Assembly: GCA_045643785.1 (NCBI GenBank)
Contig: JAZRFR010000222.1
Span: 1-9,586 of the forward strand
DNA length: 9,586 bases
Origin: CAMEON01 sp045643785
Lineage (GTDB): Bacteria; Bacillota; Clostridia; Oscillospirales; CAG-272
Direction of reading: 5' to 3'
In this document: piece by piece, positions 1 to 4,725 of the stretch
Layout of the letters: each line of letters opens with the position of its first letter
How positions within the stretch are numbered: position 1 is the stretch's first letter
Translations under genes and position numbers: made by a program
Notes under the pieces: generated by a model
Seen by the model: only the letters and a program-made list of their open reading frames with translations
What the model was told of the DNA's origin: nothing
Database searches by the model: none

Positions 1-15
1 TCTGGACTCCCAAAA

Positions 16-54
16 ACTTTCAAAAAACATTGATAAATAATCATTTTTGAAAGT
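16..54. repeat. AT-rich inverted repeat at window start
   Basis: An 11-bp perfect inverted repeat, ACTTTCAAAAA (16-26) and TTTTTGAAAGT (44-54), encloses a 17-nt AT-rich loop. It lies just beyond the G-rich hairpin repeat at 70-99, in the intergenic space downstream of yebC. It could be a terminator for a gene outside the window or part of the dispersed repeat family; the sequence does not decide between these. Confidence 0.45.
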
Positions 55-62
55 TCTTGAAG

Positions 63-136
63 GGGGTCTGGGGGGAACTTCTTTCAAGAAGTTCCTCCCA
101 GTCGCTCCCCCAACAAACTGCAATTTGAAAGCCAAA
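63..136 (-). repeat. Dispersed intergenic repeat, copy 1 (terminal module plus G-rich hairpin)
   Basis: Read on the minus strand, this copy starts with TTTGGCTTTCAAATTGCAG, continues as TTTGTTGGGGGAGCGA and ends in a hairpin. In plus coordinates the hairpin has arms 70-83 and 86-99: GGAACTTCTT/AAGAAGTTCC flanked by G-C pairs and one G-T pair. The first 24 bases (113-136) are identical to 4686-4709. The GGGGGAGCGA and hairpin part closely resembles 9490-9548, where it runs in the opposite orientation. No U-tract follows the hairpin on either strand, so it is not a typical intrinsic terminator. It is best described as one member of a modular non-coding repeat family. Confidence 0.7.
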
Positions 137-182
137 AAGAAACAACCGAAAGCCCACGCAAGGCCTCCGGTTGTTTCTTTTT
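134..182 (-). terminator. Rho-independent terminator after yebC
   Basis: A perfect 15-bp inverted repeat, AAAAAGAAACAACCG (134-148) and CGGTTGTTTCTTTTT (168-182), has a 19-nt loop. On the minus strand the stem begins 30 nt past the yebC stop codon and its 3' arm ends in five T. It closes the argS-yebC transcription unit. The A/T base of the stem is symmetrical, so it could also terminate transcription on the plus strand. Confidence 0.85.
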
Positions 183-211
183 CAATCATTTACGACATCA
201 GCGATCGGCGA

Positions 212-946
212 TCAACGATCGCAGTTCTCCCAGTTGTGGTAAACGTCCAGCACGTCATCGTCCTCCTCCAGCATATCCAGAAGCAGACCCATGAACTTGA
301 TGTCGTCCTCAGAAGTCAGCTCGGTGTAGGTGGAGGGGATCTTGGTGACCTCGGCGGAGTTGAGGTTGTAGCCCAGAGCCTTCAGCTCGTCAGCGATGGC
401 GTACACGTCGGTGGGATCGGTGGTGATCTCGTAGATGCCCTCGGTAGCGGCGAAGTCCTCAGCGCCGGCCTCCAGAGCCTGCTCCATGAGGGTGTCCTCC
501 TCGTAGTCGCCGTCCTCGTCATTGATGACGATCATACCCTTATCCTCGAACATGAAGCTCACGCAACCCGAAGTACCCATGTTGCCGTGGTACTTGGAGA
601 AGTAGGAGCGAACGTTGCCCGCGGTACGGTTGCGGTTGTCGGTGGAGGTGACCACGATGACGGCCACGCCTGCGGGGCCGTAACCCTCGTAGACGATCTC
701 CTCAAAGCTCTCACCCTTGGTGCCCTCAGCCTTCTTGATGGTGCGCTCGATGTTCTCGTTGGGAACGTTGTTGGCCTTTGCCTTCTGGATCAGATCGCGG
801 AGCTTGGAGTTGGAAGCGGGATCGGGGCCGCCCTCCTTCACCGCGATGGTCAGCTCCTTGCCGATCTTGGTAAAGATTTTGGCCTTGGCCTTGTCGGTCT
901 TTTCTTTCTTGTGCTTGATGTTAGCCCATTTGCTATGTCCGGACAT
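212..946 (-). CDS. yebC: YebC/PmpR (TACO1) family protein
   Basis: A 244-residue protein with the diagnostic YebC start MSGHSKWANIKHKKEK and, further on, the family stretches around NVPNENIERTIKKAEG (residues about 79-94) and YEGYGPAGVAVIVV. The length is the usual 235-250 residues. The family was first described as DNA-binding transcriptional regulators (PmpR); more recent work on YebC and mitochondrial TACO1 assigns at least some members to translation, relieving ribosome stalling at proline runs. Which role applies here cannot be read from the sequence. The gene lies 43 nt behind argS with its own Shine-Dalgarno (GAGAGGT, 8 nt before ATG), so it is probably co-transcribed with a tRNA synthetase, which fits a translation role better. 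The start is fixed by the invariant MSGHSKW N-terminus. The protein is cytoplasmic, without signal peptide or membrane segment. Confidence 0.97.
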   Translation of the reverse strand: MSGHSKWANIKHKKEKTDKAKAKIFTKIGKELTIAVKEGGPDPASNSKLRDLIQKAKANNVPNENIERTIKKAEGTKGESFEEIVYEGYGPAGVAVIVVTSTDNRNRTAGNVRSYFSKYHGNMGTSGCVSFMFEDKGMIVINDEDGDYEEDTLMEQALEAGAEDFAATEGIYEITTDPTDVYAIADELKALGYNLNSAEVTKIPSTYTELTSEDDIKFMGLLLDMLEEDDDVLDVYHNWENCDR

Positions 947-989
947 GTTATATACCTCTCAAATTATAATTTTACAATGGAATGGTTGA

Positions 990-2735
990 TCAGATCTTCT
1001 CAGTCTTCCGCAGACAGATCAACCCAAACGCACTACCCAGCACGTGCTTGGTCGCCGCAGTCAAAGCCAAACGAGTGGCCTTCACACCCTCATCTTCGGC
1101 GTTGAAGATGGAGCACTCGTGGTAGAAACGGTTGAACGCCGTAGCCACGTCGAGAATGTAACGGGTGATGACCGAGGGCTCGTAGTCGCGCAGAGCCACA
1201 CGGACTCTCTCCTCATACTGGGACAGAGCCACGCAGAGAGCCTTCTCCACAGGATCGGTCAGAGTGATGGCCTCGGGCAGAGCAATACCGGCGGCGGTTG
1301 CCTTCTCCAGAATGGAGCAAGCGCGGGCATAGGTGTACTGCACATAGGGGCCCGTGTTGCCGTCGAAGGACAGAGCGTCCTCCATATTGAAGTTGATATC
1401 CTTGATGCGGTTGTTGGAGAGATAGTAGAACACGATGGCGCCCACGCCAACAGCCTCGGCGATATCCGCGCGACCCTTGAGGTCGGGGTTCTTCTCCTCC
1501 ATGATCTCGGTCACCTTCTCGATGGCGGCGGCGAAGAGACCCTTCAGACGCACCACGTTACCGGTTCTGGTGGCCAGCTTGGCGCCGTTGACCGACACCG
1601 TACCGTAAGGAATATGCACCAGACCCTCGTGCCAGTCGTACCCCATGAGCTCCACCACCTTGAACCACTGCTGGAAGTGGAGGATCTGCTGGTTGGAAGT
1701 GACGTAGATGCACTTGTCGAAGTTGTACTCGCCCTTGCGGTAAACGGCCGCGGCGATGTCACGGGTAGGATAGAGGGTAGAGCCGTCCCGCTTCAGAATC
1801 AGGCAGGGGGGCATACCGTACTCCTCCAGATCCACGATGGACGCGCCGTCGTCGATCTTCAGAAGCCCCATGTCGCGGAGCTTCTCCACCTGGGCAGGCA
1901 TCTTATCGGTGTAGAAGGACTCACCGAGGTAACTGTCAAAGGTGATATCCAGCTGCTTGTAGGTCTTCTCGTACTCGTCCAGACTGATCTTGATGAACCA
2001 CTTCCACAGGGCGAGATTCTCCTCGTCCCCCAGCTCCATCTTGTGGAACTCGGCGCGGGCCTGATCGGCGTACTCCTTGTTGGGAGCAATACCCTCTGCC
2101 TCGTTGCCCGAAATGGCGTTGTTGATCATGACGTAGAGCTTCACCAGCTCGTCGATGCCGCCCTCCTCGATCTGCTCCTTACTGCCCCACAGGCGGTAGG
2201 CCAGAATGAGTTTACCGAACTGGGTACCCCAGTCGCCCAGGTAGTTGATGCCCACGCACTCGTAGCCCGCGAACTCATGGAGCTTCTTCAGAGCGTGACC
2301 GATCACCGTGGTGCCCAGGTGTCCGATGTGGAAGGGCTTGGCCACGTTGGGGGAGGAGTAGTCCAGCACCACGGTCTTGCCCTTGCCAAAGTTGGGCGCG
2401 CCGTAGGCCTCCTTCTTGTCGAGGATCTCGGGAATGACCTTGTTTGCCAGGTACGCACCCGACAGGTAAATATTCAGATAACCGTTGACCGCCTCGGCCT
2501 TCTCAATGGCCTCCCCGCTCACCAGAGGAGCAAGAGTAGCCGCGATCTGCACGGGAGAGCGGCGCAGGGTCTTGGCCAGCTTGAAGCAGGGGAGCGCAAT
2601 GTCACCCATAGCAGGATCGGGGGGATATTCCAGAAGCCCCAGCACGTCATCGACGGACATCTCACTCTGAGGCGCGATGGACTTCACACCCTCAAGAATG
2701 CCGTCAGCGATCAAAGCCTTGATTTGAAGCATCAT
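990..2735 (-). CDS. argS: Arginyl-tRNA synthetase
   Basis: A 581-residue class I aminoacyl-tRNA synthetase that charges tRNA(Arg) with arginine using ATP in the cytoplasm. The N-terminal additional domain covers roughly residues 1-110. The catalytic Rossmann fold carries DYSSPNVAKPFHIGHL, with the HIGH signature at 136-139, followed by GINYLGDWGTQFGK (162-175). The KMSKS position is occupied by ATRTGNVV (388-395), a divergent form commonly seen in ArgRS. The DALR anticodon-binding domain starts near GPYVQYTYAR (462-471) and runs to the C-terminus. Length and motif order are normal. ATG at 2735 follows AAAGGAAG (plus 2744-2751) by 8 nt; a second ATG is the next codon, so the start may shift by one residue. 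It leads a transcription unit with yebC behind its own promoter at 2814-2842. Confidence 0.98.
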   Translation of the reverse strand: MMLQIKALIADGILEGVKSIAPQSEMSVDDVLGLLEYPPDPAMGDIALPCFKLAKTLRRSPVQIAATLAPLVSGEAIEKAEAVNGYLNIYLSGAYLANKVIPEILDKKEAYGAPNFGKGKTVVLDYSSPNVAKPFHIGHLGTTVIGHALKKLHEFAGYECVGINYLGDWGTQFGKLILAYRLWGSKEQIEEGGIDELVKLYVMINNAISGNEAEGIAPNKEYADQARAEFHKMELGDEENLALWKWFIKISLDEYEKTYKQLDITFDSYLGESFYTDKMPAQVEKLRDMGLLKIDDGASIVDLEEYGMPPCLILKRDGSTLYPTRDIAAAVYRKGEYNFDKCIYVTSNQQILHFQQWFKVVELMGYDWHEGLVHIPYGTVSVNGAKLATRTGNVVRLKGLFAAAIEKVTEIMEEKNPDLKGRADIAEAVGVGAIVFYYLSNNRIKDINFNMEDALSFDGNTGPYVQYTYARACSILEKATAAGIALPEAITLTDPVEKALCVALSQYEERVRVALRDYEPSVITRYILDVATAFNRFYHECSIFNAEDEGVKATRLALTAATKHVLGSAFGLICLRKTEKI

Positions 2736-2763
2736 AATAATAACTTCCTTTCTTTGGTCTCGT

Positions 2764-2802
2764 GGTACCCCAAAATAAGCGCAACAAAAGAGTACGGGTA
2801 CC
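2764..2802 (-). promoter_or_regulatory. Possible hairpin in the argS 5' leader
   Basis: The predicted leader of about 70 nt holds a 7-bp inverted repeat, GGTACCC (2764-2770) and GGGTACC (2796-2802). There is also a competing short stem, TACGG/CCGTA (2793-2797 and 2801-2805). The two structures share bases and would be mutually exclusive. The leader is far too short for a T-box and has no recognisable T-box specifier or antiterminator. A regulatory role is speculative. Confidence 0.25.
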
Positions 2803-2813
2803 GTAACTGATAT

Positions 2814-2842
2814 ATTATATCATATTTTTCTTTATTTTGCAA
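2814..2842 (-). promoter_or_regulatory. Sigma-A type promoter of argS-yebC
   Basis: On the minus strand there is a -35 TTGCAA (2837-2842), a 17-nt spacer and a perfect -10 TATAAT (2814-2819), preceded by TG in the extended -10 position (TGATATAAT). Transcription should start near 2807, giving a leader of about 70 nt before the argS ATG at 2735. The promoter lies directly after the terminator of the upstream membrane-protein gene, so argS is probably an independent unit. Confidence 0.85.
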
Positions 2843-2852
2843 GATGTTTTTC

Positions 2853-2889
2853 AAAAAAACATCCCCCGCGGAGAAAATTTCCGCGGGGG
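2853..2889 (-). terminator. Rho-independent terminator after the sigma/proline-rich protein operon
   Basis: A GC-rich 10-bp stem, CCCCCGCGGA (2863-2872) and TCCGCGGGGG (2880-2889), has a 7-nt loop. On the minus strand it is followed after ATG by seven T (complement of 2853-2859). It starts 9 nt past the TAA stop at 2899 and separates this operon from the argS promoter. Confidence 0.9.
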
Positions 2890-2898
2890 AATACGAGA

Positions 2899-3432
2899 TT
2901 ATGGCCACGGTGACGGGCCGGGAGTGGGAACGTTGGGGCGAGGAACCGAGGGGGTTTGAGGACGGGGAGGATCCCAGTTGATGGTGGGCCATTCGGGTCT
3001 AGGGTCAGGAGCCGTAGGGATATTGGGCGTCGGCACCGTCGGATTGGGGTCAACAATCACACCACTAAAGGGATTTTCGGGGGGATCGACCGGGGTAGTC
3101 TCGTTTTTTCGCTCCGACTCAGTCTCCGACTCGGTCTCCTCCGGCATATCACTCACGTCCGAGCTCTCCTCCTCATAGCCCGTCGTCCCATCGGATACGC
3201 CGGGTGTTCCGACAGGCGGATTCTGCCCCGCACGGATGATCCCCATCAGCACACCCAGGCTGACGACAGTACAGATCATAGCCACTCCCAAACCACTGTT
3301 CAGGAAACGGGAAAAGGCACTTTGCCCTTTGGGGCAAAGCTCCTCGGCGGGCGTATCAAACATCATCAGGGATTCCTCGATGAGGGAATCCCGCACGTCG
3401 CTCAGACTTGCAAGCAAGGTCATTCCCTTCAT
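2899..3432 (-). CDS. Single-pass membrane partner of ECF sigma factor with acidic/proline-rich tail (putative anti-sigma)
   Basis: 177 residues, no family recognised with confidence. Seen in the sequence: a cytoplasmic N-terminal stretch of about 45 residues; one hydrophobic segment (about 47-68, GLGVAMICTVVSLG followed by VLMGII); an acidic Ser/Glu/Thr-rich stretch (about 87-112); and a Pro-rich tail to the C-terminus (115-177) with repeated PNVP/PNIP-like units and two Trp. Predicted topology is N-in, C-out. No zinc-binding anti-sigma (HxxxCxxC) motif and no LPXTG sorting signal are visible. The first 75 residues closely match the N-terminus of the LRR protein at 4726-6579, including SRFLNSG and the membrane segment. 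ATG at 3432 overlaps the sigma-factor stop (ATGA) and follows GAGGGGG by 8 nt, so the two are translationally coupled. Anti-sigma function is inferred from coupling and topology. The tail may cross or bind the cell wall. Confidence 0.8.
   Translation of the reverse strand: MKGMTLLASLSDVRDSLIEESLMMFDTPAEELCPKGQSAFSRFLNSGLGVAMICTVVSLGVLMGIIRAGQNPPVGTPGVSDGTTGYEEESSDVSDMPEETESETESERKNETTPVDPPENPFSGVIVDPNPTVPTPNIPTAPDPRPEWPTINWDPPRPQTPSVPRPNVPTPGPSPWP
3320..3339. repeat. Palindrome inside the coding sequence
   Basis: CTTTGCCC (3320-3327) and GGGCAAAG (3332-3339) form a perfect 8-bp stem with loop TTTG. It encodes part of the linker LCPKGQS (about residues 32-38), the stretch where this protein and its LRR paralogue differ in length and sequence. 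It may be a small repeat that landed in frame, or chance. Confidence 0.4.
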
Positions 3433-3971
3433 ACGTGATACCCCCTCTCCTCCAGATAGTCCCGCAGTTCTTCACGGACACGGTGGAGACGCACTGAAAC
3501 GGCATTGGTCGTCATACCGCACCGCCGTGCCAGATCCCTGACGGTACAGCCATGAAAATACCGCCCCATGAACAACAGACGGGTCAACTGCTCCTGCTCC
3601 TCCAAAAAGTCCGAAATGACCTCACCAAGCCCGGCGGCATCCCCCTCGGGCAGGGCGGCACATTGATCCAGCTCGTCCAGCATCACCGTCAGATGCGAGT
3701 CACGACACTGACTGTGAAGGTAGCGGTATCGCTTCAGGGATAAATTCCGAGCGATACGGCAAATAAACGCCTTAAAGTAACTCGGCCTTTGGGGAGGAAT
3801 GGAATTCCAAACGTTCAGGTAGGTATCGTTGACACACTCCTCCGCATCGGGACGGCTGTTCAGAATATTCATGGATAGACGCATACACGTCGCGCCGTAC
3901 TTCCGATCCGTCTCGGAGATCGCCTGCTCATTGCGGGCGAAATACAATTCAATAATTTCGTTATCCTGCAT
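3429..3971 (-). CDS. ECF-type RNA polymerase sigma factor (module A)
   Basis: A 180-residue sigma-70 family protein that should direct RNA polymerase to a specific promoter set. Region 2 spans roughly residues 5-85 and includes SRPDAEECVNDTYLNVW (39-55) and RIARNLSLKRYRY (72-84). Region 4 spans roughly 125-175, with LLFMGRYFHGCTVRDLARR and a helix-turn-helix (GMTTNAVSVRLHRVREEL). Regions 1 and 3 are absent, as in ECF factors. I start it at ATG 3971, not at the in-frame TTG at 3986: AAAGGA (3978-3983) lies 6 nt before this ATG and the TTG overlaps the upstream edge of that site. The resulting start MQDNEIIELYFAR matches the paralogue's MQENQILDLYFAR at identical length. A gapless hand alignment with the paralogue gives about 103/180 identical residues. 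It overlaps its membrane partner by ATGA. The target regulon is unknown; autoregulation is possible. Confidence 0.93.
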   Translation of the reverse strand: MQDNEIIELYFARNEQAISETDRKYGATCMRLSMNILNSRPDAEECVNDTYLNVWNSIPPQRPSYFKAFICRIARNLSLKRYRYLHSQCRDSHLTVMLDELDQCAALPEGDAAGLGEVISDFLEEQEQLTRLLFMGRYFHGCTVRDLARRCGMTTNAVSVRLHRVREELRDYLEERGYHV

Positions 3972-3977
3972 GGTAGT

Positions 3978-3983
3978 TCCTTT
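3978..3983 (-). promoter_or_regulatory. Shine-Dalgarno site fixing the module A sigma start
   Basis: AAAGGA on the minus strand lies 6 nt before ATG 3971. The alternative TTG (3984-3986) abuts this site and has no Shine-Dalgarno at a usable distance, so the shorter protein is favoured. The paralogue has the same AAAGGA, 7 nt before its ATG. Confidence 0.75.
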
Positions 3984-3994
3984 CAATGAATGGA

Positions 3995-4010
3995 CTTCAC
4001 CCTATGAGTA
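3995..4010 (-). promoter_or_regulatory. Leader motif shared by the two sigma operons (copy A)
   Basis: On the minus strand TACTCATAGGGTGAAG lies 23 nt before the sigma ATG. The other sigma operon has TGTTTATATGGGTGAAG at 7154-7170. The GGGTGAAG core is identical. Here it sits inside the leader expected from the promoter at 4052-4080. It could be an operator, part of a second sigma-dependent promoter, or an RNA element. Confidence 0.4.
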
Positions 4011-4051
4011 CCCTTCCGAAAAGAAATCTTACACGATTTCCTCTTTTTTTC

Positions 4052-4080
4052 ATTATAACACAAATCCACCCAATATGCAA
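4052..4080 (-). promoter_or_regulatory. Sigma-A type promoter of module A operon
   Basis: On the minus strand there is a -35 TTGCAT (4075-4080), a 17-nt spacer and a perfect -10 TATAAT (4052-4057). The predicted start is near 4045, about 75 nt before the sigma ATG at 3971. The leader contains a weak hairpin (GAAATC and GATTTC with a 6-nt loop) and the shared GGGTGAAG motif. The housekeeping-like boxes suggest basal transcription of the operon, not pure autoregulation. Confidence 0.75.
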
Positions 4081-4149
4081 CCCCAAAAAACTGCAAGGTT
4101 TTTCCGCAGGTGACTGGAACTTATACCAGCCTTTAATCTAAACAACACG

Positions 4150-4278
4150 TTCAAATTTTGGTTTTATCGAACCTTTTTGCTTTGCACCTTTCTGTCCTTG
4201 GCGACATGAAAAGCGAAGTGCTACGCACTTCACCAAAGAGCGCCACTTAAGGAAAGTACCCACGGTACTTTCCTTAAG
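4150..4278 (+). repeat. Left inverted end of the composite element
   Basis: Order from outside: TTCAAATTTTGG (4150-4161), TTTGCTTTGCACC, CTTTCTGTCCTTGGCGA, a small hairpin GAAGTGC/GCACTTC (4215-4221 and 4225-4231), ACCAAAGAG, CGCCACTTAAGGAA, and a 15-bp perfect hairpin CTTAAGGAAAGTACC/GGTACTTTCCTTAAG (4246-4260 and 4264-4278, loop CAC). The right end, read on the minus strand, has the same order without the small hairpin. Confidence 0.65.
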
Positions 4279-4590
4279 GATCCTATCCCCTTATCAGCGC
4301 GCCATTTTGCCAGTGGGCAAAATGGCCAACGCGCTGTCAAGTCGCAGTTTGCCATAGAGCCGAATTGTCGGCGGAGCGCCGACAATTCGGTTGGCCGCCC
4401 GTTTGGCAACAACCCACGGGTTTCCGTTATCCGACAAGTCTAAAAGCGACCTTGGGCGGAAGTAAAGCGGCGAGTTCCGCGCGGACGGCGCTCCGCCGTT
4501 CGTGCGGGTTTTCGGGTCTTGGCGACCCTACGCGCGGTCAACTTCTTTCGCCTACTGGCGGAAGAAGTGCGCGCAGTAGGATGATGGATA

Positions 4591-4702
4591 CTTAAGGAAG
4601 AAACCGTGGGTTTCTTCCTTAAGTGGCGATTCTTTTGGTACTTTTCTTTCGCCACGGAAAGAAAAGTACATAAGCAAACTCCCCGACAAACTGCAATTTG
4701 AA
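4591..4702 (-). repeat. Right inverted end of the composite element
   Basis: Read on the minus strand from outside: TTCAAATTGCAG (4702-4691), TTTGTCGGGGAG, TTTGCTTATGTAC, CTTTTCTTTCCGTGGCGA, GAAAAGTACCAAAAGAA, TCGCCACTTAAGGAA. The 13-bp perfect hairpin GTACTTTTCTTTC/GAAAGAAAAGTAC is at 4638-4650 and 4657-4669. The innermost hairpin is CTTAAGGAAGAAACC/GGTTTCTTCCTTAAG (4591-4605 and 4609-4623, loop GTG). It lies just past the LRR gene stop at 4726 and may serve as that operon's transcription end, although the U-tract is poor. Confidence 0.65.
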
Positions 4703-4709
4703 AGCCAAA
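4686..4709 (-). repeat. Dispersed intergenic repeat, copy 2 (terminal module only)
   Basis: Twenty-four bases are identical to 113-136 (minus-strand core TTTGGCTTTCAAATTGCAG), and the similarity continues into the following G-run (GGGGAG). After that the sequence passes into the composite element instead of the GGAACTTCTT hairpin seen in copy 1. Like copy 1 it lies just downstream of a minus-strand gene and has the same orientation. Confidence 0.75.
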
Positions 4710-4725
4710 CCTTCAGCCATATCAC

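Larger units (their letters stand above)
4150..4702. repeat. Composite hairpin-chain element with long imperfect terminal inverted repeats, no gene
   Basis: This fills most of the 754-bp gap between the two sigma operons. Its ends are inverted versions of each other (see the two end entries). Inside lies a chain of strong hairpins: 4295-4336 (outer CAGCGC/GCGCTG, inner GCCATTTTGCC/GGCAAAATGGC); 4360-4390 (14-bp perfect stem CCGAATTGTCGGCG, loop GAG); 4477-4507 (14 bp with two wobbles around ACGGCG/CGCCGT, loop CTC); 4514-4528 (GGGTC/GACCC); and 4527-4580 (outer CCTAC/GTAGG plus GCGC, inner ACTTCTTTCGCC/GGCGGAAGAAGT with one wobble). Short open frames here have no recognisable protein content. 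No transposase is present. It looks like a MITE-like or modular palindromic repeat, possibly folding as RNA. The bases between 4081 and 4149 show nothing I recognise. Confidence 0.7.

Noticed and set aside
947..990. Separate promoter for yebC (TATAAT is present in the gap)
   Set aside because: No acceptable -35 at 16-18 nt, the gap is AT-rich so a chance match is likely, and the upstream gene is only 43 nt away.
47..1105. A 352-codon open frame on the plus strand over yebC
   Set aside because: Low-complexity Val/Gly/Leu translation, antisense to a certain gene, running through a terminator and repeat.
1044..2810. A 588-codon open frame on the plus strand, antisense to argS
   Set aside because: It mirrors the argS codon pattern, shows no domain resemblance and is the usual antisense shadow of a GC-rich gene.
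2743..2810. T-box riboswitch in front of argS
   Set aside because: The leader is only about 70 nt and lacks the T-box consensus and a terminator/antiterminator pair.
3972..3986. TTG start for the module A sigma factor, five residues longer
   Set aside because: The TTG touches the Shine-Dalgarno of the downstream ATG, and the paralogue starts at the position equivalent to that ATG.
4365..4655. Two short overlapping open frames (one per strand) inside the composite element
   Set aside because: They run straight through hairpin arms, are low-complexity and basic, and lack Shine-Dalgarno sites; they are repeat-derived.
4150..4702. CRISPR array or insertion sequence in the large intergenic gap
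   Set aside because: No regularly spaced direct repeats with unique spacers and no transposase reading frame; the repeats are inverted and nested.
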